Part shown: in pieces, positions 36,008 through 47,819 of the stretch
Numbering within the stretch: the first letter of the stretch is position 1
Layout of the letters: the number at the start of each line of letters is the position of its first letter
Origin: Pinus tabuliformis
Lineage: Eukaryota; Streptophyta; Pinopsida; Pinales; Pinaceae
DNA: 64,000 nt
Direction of reading: 5' to 3'
NCBI GenBank assembly: GCA_031772625.1
Contig: CM062804.1
Coordinates: 274,505,174-274,569,173, forward strand
Notes under the pieces: model-generated
The model's input: the letters and a program-made list of their open reading frames with translations, nothing else
What the model was told of the DNA's origin: nothing
Database searches by the model: none
Made by a program: the position numbers and the translations under genes

Positions 36008-36847
36008 GTGGAAATTGAACCAGGAAAAACTTTAAATATCAATGCCAACCTCACACCTGAACAAGAAACAAAGCTCATCCATCTGTTAAGAAAATATCAA
36101 GAAGCATTCGCATGGGATTACCCTGATATGAAAGGAATCGATCCCCAATTATGTACACACCACATTTATATAGAAAAAGATGCCAGACCTGTTCGTCAAC
36201 CACAAAGAAGACTTAATCCTCATCTAAAGGATGTGGTAAAAGCTGAACTTCAGAAACTTTTAGATGTTAATTTTATCTATCCTATTTCTGATAGTAAACG
36301 GGTCTCTCCGCTTGTGGTGGTACCAAAAAAGAATGGGAAATGGAGAATTTGTGTGGATTACAGGGAACTAGATAAAGCAACACAAAAAGACCACTTTCCT
36401 CTCCCATTCATAGACCAAGTATTAGATACTTTAGCAGGAAAGAAATTCTTTTCTTTTCTGGATGGCTTCAGTGGATACAATCAGATTCAGAAAGCCCCTG
36501 AAGACCAGGACAAAACTACTTTTACTTGTCCTTGGGGAACATTTTCCTATCGAGTTCTACCTTTTGGCTTATGTAATGCTCCTGCCACATTCCAAAGGGC
36601 TATCCTTAGCATTTTTGCAGATTTAATAAATGATGGAATTGAAGTATACATGGATGACTTTACACCATATGGAGATGATTTTGATCCAGCACTAGACACC
36701 CTAGAGAAAGTCCTACAATGATGCATAGCTACCAGGATTTGCTTAAGTCACGAAAAATGTTACATGATGATGACTGAAGGACTTATCCTATGACACTATG
36801 TTTCAGCAGCCGACATTCAGGTAGACCCAACCTAAATCCAAATACTT
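36008..36847 (+). pseudogene. Reverse transcriptase of element A
   Basis: The open stretch 36,008-36,721 (237 codons) has the full palm region: AFAWDYPDMKGIDPQLCTHH, RRLNPHLKDVVKAEL, PLVVVPKKNGKWRICVDYRE, KDHFPLPFIDQVLDTLAGKK, FLDGFSGYNQIQKAP, TTFTCPWGTFSYRVLPFGLC and the catalytic VYMDDFTPYG (Asp codons at 36,653-36,658). A TGA at 36,719 interrupts it; the same frame continues through the thumb with further stops. All three catalytic Asp positions can be assigned. Confidence 0.92.
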
Positions 36848-37430
36848 TTGCTTATTCCCAGGCCTACTACTCAAATAGAGGTACGTAGCTTTCTTGGATT
36901 TTCTAGTTATTATAGACGGTTTATAGAACATTATTCGCACATTGTTGCACCTTTATATGCACTAACTGGTAACGTTGATTTTCTTTGGACAGAAAAATGT
37001 GACCATGCTTTCAAGGATTTAAAGAATCTTGTACCCACAGCCCCAGTCCTTCGAGGACCAAACTGGGATTTTCCATTTCAGATATCATTTGATGCCTCAG
37101 ATACAACCATTGGCGCAGTCCTTGGCCAGGAGGAAGATAAAAAACCATATGATATCTATTACATCAGTAAAAATTTATCCCCTGCTAAATTAAATTACAC
37201 TGTTACTGAAAAGGAATTCCTAGCTGTAATACATGGTGTCAATAAGTTTAGACATTATATTACAGGCTATCCTGTTATCTTGTATACAAATCACTCTGCC
37301 ATAAAATATTTAGCAAACAAGCTGTCACAAATGCCAGAATAACTAGATGGTTGATTTTATTACAGGAATTTGATATCACAATCAAGGATCGACTTGGCAA
37401 AGAAAACCTGTCGCTAATTTCCTCTCAAGA
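36848..37430 (+). pseudogene. RNase H of element A
   Basis: 36,848-37,342 is open: FLGFSSYYRRFIEHYSHI (connection to RT), FQISFDASDTTIGAVLGQEE (first catalytic Asp), YISKNLSPAKLNYTVTEKEF (catalytic Glu), and VILYTNHSAIKYL, where the expected Asp of the HTDH motif is Asn. One frameshift lies near 37,330 and another near 37,405, within the segment leading to integrase (LLQEFDITIKDRLGKEN). Confidence 0.88.
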
Positions 37431-38846
37431 ATGCCAAATCCAATCGACGCAACAGCAGTTGAAGATGAGTTTGCGGATGAACATCTGTTTGTTGTTGCCG
37501 TTCAAACACCCTGGTGTGCAGATGTTGCCAATTACCTCACAGTAGGTAAACTACCAAAACACCTAACCCCTAATGAGCACAAACATATTATTCAGAAGAG
37601 TAATCGATTCTCTTGGATTGGGGGCTACTTGTTTCACACAGGGGCAGACATGCATATCAGGAGATGTGTTCACGAAGATGAAATCTCTGACATCCTAAAA
37701 GCCTATCATGATGGACCATGTGGTATACACTTCGCTGAGCGTAGAAATGGACATAAAGTATTGCAAACAGGATATTATTGGCCCACGATTTTCAGAGATG
37801 CAAAGAAATTTGTCCAAGCCTATGACAGCTGCCAGCGAGCAGGACGTCTCGGTCAAGCTGACGAGATGCCTATGAAACCACAGTTAGTCATTGAACCATT
37901 CGAGCGATGGGCTCTTGATTTCGTTGGACCCATCAACCCATCATCAAATCAGAAAACATATATCTTGGTGGCAACAGAATATGTCACCAAATGGGTTGAA
38001 GCAGAAGCATTGCCAAGAGCCACAGAGGACTCTGTCATACAGTTCCTGTTCCATTTATTTGTACATTATGGTCTTCCAAGGGAAATAATTACAGATGGAG
38101 GACCACAATTTGTTGGGAATAGATTAGCTGCAACACTCAACAATTATCACGTCCAGCATAAAATCACTACTCCATACCAACAGGTGAATGGACAAGTAGA
38201 AAGCAGCAATAAGGTAATAGAATCAATCCTAACGAAAACCATTGTGTCACATAGGCATGATTGGGCTGCCAGACTACCTGAAGCACTCTGGGCCTATAGA
38301 ACAACATGGAGAAGCACCACTGGTTACGCACCTTATCAATTAGTGTTTGGAAAACAACCCATTTTTGCCATAGAATTTGAAATCCAAACATTACGAACAA
38401 CATAGGAAGTTGGCTTAGATCTAAGAGAGGCACAGATTAATCGACTACAGTAGATCAATGAATTGGATGAAATTAGGCTCTCTGCACTACAAAATACAAC
38501 ACTGATTCAACAGCAGCGAGCCAAATGGCATGATGCGCTCATAAAAAACAAAGTCTTCCACGAGGGAGACTCGGCTCTGTTGTACGAATCTCAGTTTCAG
38601 GACTTCCCTGGGAAACTCCAGACTCATTGGTTGGGACCATATGAAATCCAAAAGGTACATGAAAATGAGACCCTTAATCTAATCACCATTGACGGTTCTG
38701 GATATTCCTTCAAAGTAAATGGCCACCGAGTTCGTCTCTATCGTAAACCACTCACTCGAGAATCCTTCTGCCAGCAGCTACGCCAAGACACTGATATGGA
38801 TATTTTAGGAGAGGAAGAGAAGTCTTCCTCACCTGTAATTCATTAA
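37431..38846 (+). pseudogene. Integrase of element A
   Basis: 37,431-38,405 (324 codons) and 38,463-38,846 (127 codons) are in one frame, split by stops around 38,403-38,452. The HHCC zinc domain is readable (HDGPCGIHFAERRNG ... AYDSCQRAG, the first Cys replaced by Tyr-Asp context). The catalytic core has ALDFVGPINPS, ITDGGPQFVGN and NGQVESSNKVIE. ALWAYRTTWRSTTGYAPYQL and the GPY module KLQTHWLGPYEIQ follow. There is no chromodomain. It ends at the TAA at 38,844. Confidence 0.9.
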
Positions 38847-40870
38847 GGAATTCTTTTCTTTTTACAATTTGTACATAAGTTCTTTTGTTTGAGTCGTTCT
38901 TGTACATATGCTTGAACTAATGTTTTCCTGTCATTTTTTTGCTACTCCTTTTCTTTCTCAAAATTTCGATTTTTGCCATTCCATTTCTAAAAGAATGACA
39001 TTTCTGTGTTTTTGCTGTTCCTTTTCAAAAGGAATAGCATTCTTGATTTTCTGTTGTTCCTTTTCAAAAGGAACAACATTCTTGATTTTCTGTTGTTCCT
39101 TTTCAAAAGGAACAACGTTCTTGATTTTTCTATTGTTCCTTTTTCAAAGGAATGACATTTGCTTGTTCTGCTGTTCCTTTTCTAAAAGGAACAACATTTT
39201 GATTTTTGTTGTTCCTTTTTCAAAAGGAATGACACTGCGGTGTGTTTGTTGTCCCTTTTCCAAAGGCGCAACATATTTTTGATTTCCGTTGTTCCTTTTT
39301 CAAAGGAACGGCATTTTTGCGTCTTTTGTTGTTCCTTTTTCAAAGGAACAACATTTTTTCATGGCTGTTGTTCCCTTTTCAAAAGGAACGGCATTTGCGC
39401 TTTTGATATCTATGCTCCTTTGTTGTTCCTCTTCCCAAAAGGAACACTTCCAGCATACTTTTTCTCTCCTTGTGAAACAACTTATCCCTTTTGCTGATCT
39501 AAATTGAGGATGCTTCTTGCTCCTGTTCTTTCAAAGTCTTTAAGAGACAAATATGCACTTATGCAATGAACACAAATTCACAACATACTGAAATCCACAA
39601 ATTATAAATCGCTATCTTTATAAGGCTCTGTATTGGTAAGAGGAAAAAGGAAGGTCACACTTATTAATCATCTTTTGTTATCATTGTCTTACTAATTTTG
39701 CTTTGATTGGTTATCTTTGTCATGACATTCCCTTTAATTCTCTTTGATTATTATTTAGGAATAAGAGTAAAGGGTTTATATCTTCCTATTGAGATGATAA
39801 GACTTCTTCCACCATTCCCACTCTTAAGGAGTGTTGAACCACCTTTTGTGTATAAAAGGAAAAGTGCTTGATGAAAAAGAAAAAGGTAAAAAGATGAATT
39901 ATAAGTTGTCAAATGCAGGATAAGGGGTCTCATCAAGAGCCAGCCTACCATGATCATGAGGATGGAAGTGAAGTGGCATTCCCACTATGGCCACCACACC
40001 AGGGATATGGTCCAAAAGGTATATCAAATAAAAAAACCTTAGAACAGGAGGTCTCATCACAAGCCGGCCTGCCCACTTTTCGCTCCTTCCTCATGAATGG
40101 CATTATGGCTAACTGGTTACCAAGCCAGCATAATGGCCTACACTTTGACATTACATTCCTTAATATGCACATAAAGGATAATGGTTCCAAGGGTGAAATA
40201 AACAACTCTGTGAAGGTTATGGACACCTGTCGACAACATAGCACTGTTAATGGTATTGAAGTCACATTGGTTACACCAATAGGTAAGATACTAATACTCT
40301 TTTGTTTCTTATATCCTAGGAACTAATCATACATTATCTCCCGACTCATATATCGCATGAACATTTATTACCACCAATCATGGCAAAGGAGGTGACAATG
40401 ACCACTTGATATTTGGCAAGTACGACAGATGTCATATCCCCCAGCCTCGCATCATATCACAGTAGCCTCTTACGTAATACGCTATCCAACTTTATGCCTC
40501 GATTTTGGTAATTCATTGTTTTTCTAAACATGGCATATTTTCATACGTTGTTCCTTTATTACTCTGTTGCAGATCGGGTGTTGCTCCTTTCTTTGATGGC
40601 TGGGACAGCCTATCACATTGTGGGGGGGGAGGTTAACCTCATTATTCCCCGGATTATGTGTCAGCTCACTATTCAGGAAAGATAGTGTACTAGGGTATGG
40701 CATGGCTTAACGGCATGATATTTATATTTTTTACAGAAGTTTTTGTTCATAAGCCATTTCTGTTGCATACTCTATGTTTTTTTTTCAAATCTTGCAATTA
40801 TTACCCTCTCTGTGTTTCAAACAGCATAAGTAGTTGTTGTTCCATTCAGAATCCACAGTGAAACCATGGG
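38847..40870 (+). other. Spacer between pol and ORF-X of element A
   Basis: About 2 kb without a conserved frame. It holds the hairpin repeat array (38,925-39,450). A frame at 39,913-40,326 has no recognised domain. A good 3' splice-site-like sequence, TTACTCTGTTGCAG, ends at 40,572. The equivalent spacer in B is about 0.95 kb and also carries a tandem array plus an acceptor-like site. Confidence 0.6.
38925..39450. repeat. Tandem hairpin repeat, 38-40 bp period, about 11 copies
   Basis: The core GTTCCTTTTCAAAAGGAAC, a 9-bp inverted repeat around one base, recurs with variations at about 39,017, 39,056, 39,095, 39,135, 39,173, 39,211, 39,251, 39,291, 39,331, 39,370 and 39,425, separated by T-rich linkers such as CATTCTTGATTTTCTGTT. 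Substitutions in one arm are often not compensated in the other. The 13-residue peptide repeat in one frame is a by-product of the 39-bp period. Confidence 0.95.
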
Positions 40871-43677
40871 ATGAAGGGCAATTCGAAGGGAACCTCAGGT
40901 GTGACAGTCTCCACTGCTGCCCAGGAGATCCTAGAAAGAGCAGGGTGGCTGACTTATCTTAACCGCTTGCAGGAGTCTAACGAAATAGTGGCAATTGAAT
41001 TCCTGTAGAATCTGCAGGAGGATTACTCCATAGTAAGGGGGAGACATATAGCAGTTACCGACGATATAATCATAGAAGTTTCGGGACTACCAGCCACCGG
41101 ACCTGTATGGACACTAAAAAAGGAATGACTACAGAAGATTATAGAAATCTTCTAGGACGAAGGCCAGAGCTTGACGATTAAAGGGAAGGGAGTTCTGCCA
41201 GCAACGCTAGGAGAACCCTGGGTAGAATTAGCAAGAACCGTGCAAATCTACATCACCTACGAGGGGAGAAAAGACGTGGTAAGACCAAGACATCTTAAAC
41301 TCTTAGTTGTTCTAAAGCAGAAATGCTCTGTAAATCTGCCTGCACTTTTGAATTCATTACTTCATGACGTTGCACGAAGCTTAAAAAAGGCACAGCATGT
41401 AGAGTCAGTTGTCAGTCACCACGGGTTAATTCGATTAATTGTTAGTCATAGCCTCACCCAGCAGCAAAGAAGCTGGGAAGAGCTAATTGCAATAATTGAG
41501 GGAAGGGCGACAACACCATCCCCAAAATGTAAACATACTACTAGCACACCAGAACGTCTGGAAAAACGCAGAGAATTCGCAAAACAAAAACATGTTGCTA
41601 GTACATCTGAACATCCAGAAACACGCTAGGAATTGGCAAAGCGTAAGCATGCCACTGGTACACCCGAATAGCCAGAGAAATGCAGAAAATCAGTCCGGTT
41701 AGATCGGATACGAGGAAGGCTGGAAAAGCTCCAGGAAAGCACCACCCAGCTAGTGGAAATTGAGGACAAACAATCATCATGGCCAGAAGTAGAAGTAGAG
41801 CAAGCTGAAGGAGGAGAGAAAGAAGAGGCCGAGTAATCTGAAGAAGAAGCTGAGCATTCTTAAACAGAAGCTGATCATTCTGAGGCAGAAGCTGAACAAT
41901 GCAAGTAGGAGGAGGAAATGGGACAGCAGGAAGGTAGCCCACCATAAGACCCAGTAGGAGAAGATGAATTGGCTGCAGTTTTGGCAAATATGGGTGAGTA
42001 TGGCCAACCTTCCAGTCCAAAAGACCTCCACGACAAACCCCAAGAGGAAACTGCATCTGAAAAACCACATGCAGAAGAGGCAGAAGAAGGAAGTCTGCAT
42101 GTTCATGATGAAGAGGAGATAAGAGATATTGAATGGGAACAATCTGTTCCCAAGGCACCAAAGGAAATTCTGGAGGAAGTAGGAGCAGAAAAAGAAGTTG
42201 CCCAGAAAGTGACGGAACTAACTAAGGTTCCTACCCCAGAACAACCAGAGCAAAACATCGAAGAAACACCCCAGGAGAAAGATCCAGGGACTAGTCACGG
42301 CCCAAATCGTAGCAGACATCCTGTTGTTCCTTTTAATGAAACACTGGAAATTAGGGAATTTCGAAAGGAACAGCAGAGATTATTGAGCATAATAGCCCAT
42401 CTCCACCAGCAGATCAGGATCCTGAAAGCAAGGCAGAGGGTAAGGAAGACCGCAGGGAAGAAAAAGGTGACCATTCCAGTAAAACTCCACAAGGAAAAAA
42501 GGCGGAGGACTAAAAATCGCCTTGCTATTCAAAACCCTGCTGAAAATCCAGCTGTTGTTCCAAATGATGCTGAAGAACAGACTCTTGTTCCATTTGGAAA
42601 GGAATAGCAGCAAACTGATATTCATGTTAAAAAAGAAACGGATAACAAGAAAATTCAGAAGGAGGCACCACCCTCAGGGGTGATAAGGGTTCTGAACTCG
42701 AAACAGCGCAATAAGAAAGTTCAGGTAAAACTCCCGGCCTCCACTGCTGCATGGAGAAGAGATCCAAAGACAATAACCTTGCGCAAGGGGTTGAAACAGG
42801 CTCAGCAAGAAGCATAAAAGCTTAGAGAGCAAATGATCCCTCGCGAGAAGTATGAAGAACTACAACAACAACTAAGGAATTTCAATCAATCTGAAAACCA
42901 GGCCTTTGAAGGTTGGTGAAAGGAACAAGAAAAAGTTGCAATGGTAAATCGTAGGCTAGATAATGTTATCAAGCAGATGGATACCTTGTGTTCTTTATAC
43001 AATGACGTTGTAGCATGTAGGGCCCCTGCCAAAAACTATGCTCTGTTTTTACTGGAACGGTATTTACAATTAAAAATAAAAGCTATTAAAGCAGGCACCC
43101 CTATACAAATTAACATTGTCAATGACTTTATAGATTGTTGTAAACATTATGGGGTGAAGGTCTAGAGATTGTTGTGTGAATTCTATTTGCATAACCACGT
43201 GCTAGATCAGGAGACTGAGCTGAACCCTGGCCCTTTTTTTGGAGACATCCAATTGCAAGCATTCATCTCATTCGGGGTCAAACAGATTAAATGGCTCAAA
43301 GCCTATAATACTTTTCAGAGGCAGGAAAATGGCCTAGACTTGTGGGTAAGGGCTGAGCCTAGGGACCCAGTGCAGTTGCGGAAAGAACATAGAAACCTTA
43401 TGAGGACTCCGGGTGTCATTGAAACATTTGGACCCATGCATGAAGCACTCATTTGACAAAGTTTAGAATATTTTCTTTCTATCAAAGACCTTATCATTGA
43501 TGTAGCCAAATTTCGGTACCGAATCTCTAATCCAAACATCTAGCTCAGGGAACCGTTTAAGTATGAGAATTTTGAATTAGCTGCCAACCGTTTGAAACTC
43601 TATGGCGAAAGCATTTTGAGAGCAGGGCCATCCTGGTTAGGATACATATTCCGTAGTCCAATTATTTGGCACCCTGC
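40871..43677 (+). pseudogene. ORF-X of element A, main part (interrupted by B)
   Basis: One frame from the ATG at 40,871 stays coding-like to 43,677 without a frameshift but with some 14 or more in-frame stops. The N-terminal part (TAAQEILERAGWLTYLNRLQ, then AVTDDIIIEVSGLPATGPVW) aligns with ORF-X of B. The middle is acidic and contains a 17-residue coding repeat with KHxxSTPE / KHVASTSE / KHATGTPE at 41,527-41,690. The C-terminal part (YALFLLERYLQLKIKAIKAG; NPGPFFGDIQLQAFISFGVK) again matches B. No signal peptide or membrane helix is visible. Element B interrupts codon 936; the last 154 nt are at 56,445-56,598. Confidence 0.75.
43673..43677. other. Target-site duplication of element B, left copy
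   Basis: CCTGC precedes the 5' LTR and is repeated at 56,440-56,444. Both copies lie inside ORF-X of element A. Confidence 0.92.
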
Positions 43678-43928
43678 TGTTGGGACTCACAATTGACCTA
43701 TTTTTGACCTTATCTTTTGCCGTATTATTACCCTTTTGCAGTCATAAGTTGAAAGCTTTTATTTTATAATGACATATTAACCCCAAGGTATGAAGTAACC
43801 TTCCGCATATCTATGTTTAATTGTTTATTTCATATTCGTGAATATCTTTATACTTATCCTTGGAAACGCTGACTAAATTGTCAAATAATTGTCTTAAGCT
43901 TGCAGGAGTTATAATGTATAGTTGATGT

Positions 43929-44024
43929 AACACCAAAAACAGCAACTACGCAGTTGCTGTAACACCAGAAACAAAAACTACGCAGTTGCTGCAACACCAG
44001 AAGCAGCAACTCCGTAGTTGCTAC
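43929..44024. repeat. 32-bp hairpin repeat in the LTR of B, 3 copies
   Basis: Copies start AACACC at 43,929, 43,961 and 43,993. The first has the inverted repeat ACAGCAACT / AGTTGCTGT with a 4-nt loop ACGC. The junction GTTGCTGCAACACC is the same word that makes up the spacer array at 50,820-51,025. The same copies occur in the 3' LTR at about 55,346-55,442. Confidence 0.9.
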
Positions 44025-44339
44025 AGTCAGCAACAGCAATTACCTAAAGTAATCTATTTTGTAACAGCCACGAACAACAGATGGCAGCTATCTAAAGAAT
44101 CTTGACGTGGCATAATCAAGCGGAAGTATAAAGAAAGAAGAACACAGTCAACATGAACAGCATGGGGAAATGGCGAAGGAATATGAAGATCCCGAGAAGA
44201 CGGTCAAAGTCAGTTACCCGCTGTGTAACAGCTAAAGCTCAAGAAAAGAATGTATTATCATACTATTGTAACAGCACTCTGAATTGCTTATTTTTGACAA
44301 GATGGGTTAACTGAATAGGCTGTAATACTTTATTGTAAT

Positions 44340-44369
44340 AGATGTCTCCTCTATAAAGAGGAGACATCT
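44340..44369. promoter_or_regulatory. TATA box inside a perfect hairpin, 5' LTR of B
   Basis: AGATGTCTCCTCT (44,340-44,352) and AGAGGAGACATCT (44,357-44,369) are perfect 13-bp inverted arms around the loop ATAA; the TATA box CTATAAAG spans loop and arm. The same 30 bp occur in the 3' LTR at 55,758-55,787. Confidence 0.85.
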
Positions 44370-45025
44370 ACATGAAAAAGGGATTAGTCGGTGTCTATGG
44401 TCAGTCTGTAAGCAGAGATTCTGAGAACATCAGCAAGTCTGAACTCTATTGTATTTTTGGCAGATGAATATAAAACTGTTTTGAGCACTTAATCCCGTCT
44501 TCGTTTTCCTGGGGAATCTTGTGAGAGGGACTGGGCCCACCTTCCTCACAAGATTCACCCATTTACTTTCTTGTCAAGTGTGTAAGTGTGCAGTAGTTTC
44601 TTTCTGGTACTCTATTTGGATTTGATAGCATTACCTCTGGTATTCTTTGTTTTGCTAGTACTCTGTTTCATTAATCACTTGAGTTTGTTTCTCACCGGTG
44701 AATGAGAGTGCAGTGTGCATTAGTAAATCTGATTACAGGGGCAGGTGCTGAACGTCCCCATCTGGAGGATAGGGTCCTGATCCTCTGCCAACAGAGCATC
44801 CATTATTTCGCTTTCCAGATTCGTAGTTTTAATTAATTGCTTTCATCTTAACAAGTATTGTAATGACATAGCGTAAGAATTACGTATACTACAGCTTTTC
44901 GATGCTTTTAGACTTTAAGTACATACAGTACGCAGTGGCCTTTGAAATAAAAAGACTTTCCCTGGTTGACAATCAATGTGGTACTTGAATGTTTAATTCA
45001 TAAACAATTCAACTAGCCAACATTT

Positions 45026-45043
45026 TGGCGCCATTGCCGGGGA
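45026..45043 (+). other. Primer-binding site of element B (tRNA-Asp type)
   Basis: TGGCGCCATTGCCGGGGA, 3 bp after the LTR, matches the complement of the plant tRNA-Asp 3' end at 17 of 18 positions; the mismatch is a G-to-A at a CpG. Confidence 0.85.
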
Positions 45044-45099
45044 AGGCAACTAAAAAATTCTAAAAGCATTAATGGTTTCTTTGTGAAAATAACAGGTGT

Positions 45100-46107
45100 A
45101 TGAGAGGACGCAAGAAACCTAATTTTACAGGCGGCAAAGGAGGAAGGAAGACTAACATCGACGAAATCATCTCTAAGGCCGAAGCATCACAGAGGACGAG
45201 TTCCCGGAGACCCCAGATCCAATACTCCTCACAAACAGACCAACAGACGGAGGAAGTGATAGGACCTGAGAGGAAGCTGGAAGCACCAGAGTACACCGAG
45301 GAACCGGTAGAGGAACCTGAAGAAACAGAAGACACAGAAGATAAAGCGAGTGATTCAGGGAAAATACCGATGGAGGATAACAGAACAGAAGGGAGAGGGG
45401 AAAACTCGCTCTCTACCCTGGAATTCCCTATTGGGGAACTTCCGAGAGGAACAACCCCCATGAAAAATATTCCACTCTCGGCATTACCCAATTTCCATGG
45501 GTTGTCCTCCGAAGATCCGGACGAATTCCTCTTCGAATTCGACATACTGTGTAGAAGCTATGATTACATAAGTCCTAATCAGAAGTTGAAATTGTTTCCA
45601 GCAACACTAAAAGGGAACGCATTGAGGTGGTTTATGAGCTTGGGAGCTCAGGCAATCACCACCTGGGACCAAATGAAAGAGGGATTTTTGGCTAAGTACC
45701 AAGACTACTGTCGGACAAGAGAAAGAAAGGAAGAATTGTTTAAAATGGTCCAGAAAGAGGACGCGAATTTGGAAGATTTCGTGGAAAGATTACAGTATAA
45801 TCTGCAGCGGTCTGATCATCCTAATATGAGCAAAGACATTTTGAAGACCATACTGCTAAAAGGGGTAAGAGATGATTGCCTGGACATGCTGAACATGCTT
45901 GGAAAAGGGGACATTTCTAAAGAACCCTTTGATGAAATTATTAGGCTCTGTATGCGGTGTTCAAGGGGAGCGGCAGGCAGATCAAAAAGCAGAGATAATG
46001 TGTATTCAAGGGTTCAGAAGTCAGCCAGTGGAGGAGCAACAAGAGCTGAGATAGGTAACTTATTAGAGGAATTTAAAACTGAAATGCTAAGTTCTTTTGC
46101 TTCATAG
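45100..46107 (+). pseudogene. Gag of element B (matrix-like and capsid part)
   Basis: 335 codons from the ATG at 45,100, the first part of an 1,852-codon gag-pol frame. Residues 1-30 are basic (MRGRKKPNFTGGKGGRK), residues 50-110 acidic and probably disordered. The capsid domain is at about residues 120-270: LPNFHGLSSEDPDEFLFEF, LKLFPATLKGNALRWFMSLG, FLAKYQDYCRTRERKEELF, YNLQRSDHPNMSKD. The protein would build the virus-like particle. A TAG at 46,105-46,107 separates it from the zinc knuckles, which continue in the same frame. The start was chosen as the first ATG after the primer site in the conserved frame. Confidence 0.9.
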
Positions 46108-47130
46108 ATTGATGCTCTGCAGGTCAAGAAGAAACAGGCAGAAGTAGAAGCTGCTCTGGCAATTTTCTGTTCAAAATGCAGAGAAAAACATCCACTTAGA
46201 GAATGCCCACTGGATAGGATGCCTATATGCACAATCTGCGAGAAGGATCATGAAACACAGCAATGCCCCTCTCTGCCTGGAATCAAAGCAGCACTGCAGA
46301 CAACTGAAGAAGAAGCTGAAGAGGTGTACCTAATGACTCAGAGGAGGCAATGGCCGCAAAGACAAGGTACGAGCTCTAATACAACATTCAATCGTTGGAA
46401 TAATAATTCTCCTTTTTACCCACCCATGAATCAGATGCAATACCCACCCTTCAACACAATGAACTTTCCACTTATGCAGCAACCAAATATCCCTTTTCCT
46501 GACCCTACTATGTGGAATCCTTGGCCCCCCCAGCAACCATACTTTAATCAATGGAACCCAAACTGGGCAGCCCAACAGATACCCTTTCCTCAACAACAAC
46601 AATCTCTTTCCTTACCATCTAATAATCCTCCGAATAATCAGGCAATGAGACCACAGCTGCCTTTACAACCTAACCCCAATCCAAATAATAATAAGGCCTT
46701 GCAAGTTATTGACATTCAAAGTCAGTCTATTTCTCCCCTGCAATGTAATGATATCCACCTTCACTCAGGGAGAATAGTTGAACCTATTATAGATGATATT
46801 ACGGACTCTGACAAAGAAGAGACTAGAAAAGAGAAACCAGCTAACCATAGTACTGAAATAGTAGAATCAGCACCTAACAATAATGACCAAACGGTAGATC
46901 CACCATTCCCTGAAAGACTGACTCTCACTAAAGCACCTGAACAACCTACCTTCAATCTTTTAGGAGAGTTACAGAACTTGTATGTCAAAATCCCATTATT
47001 GCAAGCACTAAGGGATGTCCCTATATACGCTAGAACTATTAGAGATATCTGTGTAAAGAAACCTGGAAGGAAGGCTAAGGACCCCCTCACAGTTCATGTG
47101 ATGGGGGAATTAACTGCCTTAATGACTGAA
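46108..47130 (+). pseudogene. Nucleocapsid and linker of element B
   Basis: Directly after the TAG, the frame encodes two zinc knuckles of the unusual spacing CX2CX3HX4C: CSKCREKHPLREC (46,168-46,206) and CTICEKDHETQQC (46,228-46,266). Canonical retroviral knuckles have CX2CX4HX4C. A Gln/Pro/Asn/Trp-rich linker (about 46,370-46,720) and an acidic Asp/Glu stretch follow, ending in FNLLGELQNLYVKIPLLQAL, which is also conserved in element A. The first ATG after the stop is at 46,219. Confidence 0.85.
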
Positions 47131-47600
47131 AAAGATTATCCTGTCAAGTATGGTGACCCTGGTCACCCTACAGTAACAGTCCAGGTTGGAAAAACCTTTA
47201 TCTCGAAAGTCTTAGTAGACTTAGGAGCTGCAATAAATATCATGACTCTCGAAACAGCTCAATTGCTCCAGCTGAAAAACTTTATCAGGGAAACTCCGAC
47301 TATCTTAGAATTAGCTGACCGTTCTACGATCAAACCTGAAGGGGTCATTGAAGACCTTATAATCTCTGTAGAATCCTGGAACTACCCGGTTGACTTTGTG
47401 GTTTTACAAACCAAAACAAAGTTGGGGGGTCATCCGTTGATTCTAGGGAGACCTTGGTTGGCTACAGCAGATGCTTTCATCAGCTGTAGATCTGGATCAA
47501 TGACCATCTCCAATGGACAAGAGACTAAACAGCTGACCCTCTATCCCCATGCCACTCCCATGATTAACAGTGACAATTCTATATGGGTAGACTATGAGGA
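47131..47600 (+). pseudogene. Aspartic protease of element B
   Basis: The active-site region VLVDLGAAINIM has its catalytic Asp at 47,218-47,220 (codon 707 of the joint frame). DLGA in place of D(S/T)GA is normal for Athila/Tat-type elements. The family's second landmark follows: KLGGHPLILGRPWLATADAF at about 47,420-47,480. It is a retropepsin-type dimeric protease that would cut Gag-Pol into its parts. The domain itself is uninterrupted in the 733-codon open stretch 46,219-48,420. Confidence 0.88.
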
Positions 47601-47819
47601 TGAGGAAACCCAACCGATATTAACTATTGGGCAAGCTTTGACTTTTAAAGACTCCACCGAAGATGAACTAATTAGCAGTTTTATTTCTGAACCCTCTTCG
47701 GTTAATCCAGAAACATTTAATCACTTCGCTGCAATCCTAGAACCTGAATCCCAGCAGAATATGAAAGATGAAAACTTATGCCAGACAGCATTAGGCAACT
47801 CTTCCAAGAGCACAACAGT

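Larger units (their letters stand above)
43678..45022 (+). repeat. 5' LTR of element B (1,345 bp)
   Basis: Nearly identical to 55,096-56,439. It contains three 32-bp repeats at 43,929-44,024, each with an AGCAACT...AGTTGCT-type hairpin, and a TATA box enclosed in a perfect 13-bp inverted repeat. It ends GCCAACA, followed by TTT and the primer site. Confidence 0.97.

Noticed and set aside
38925..39450. CRISPR-like array of palindromic repeats
   Set aside because: The units are contiguous and degenerate, linkers are similar to one another rather than unique, there are no cas genes and the DNA is plant nuclear.
38908..39497. Plus-strand frames with a 13-residue Phe/Ser/Cys repeat
   Set aside because: A 39-bp period is divisible by three, so an array of this kind reads as a peptide repeat by chance; the arms vary in ways that do not preserve the peptide.
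46105..46107. TAG between capsid and nucleocapsid as programmed readthrough
   Set aside because: Element A also has a TAG near this place (34,246), but it aligns about seven codons away, and B has other random stops, so independent decay is simpler.
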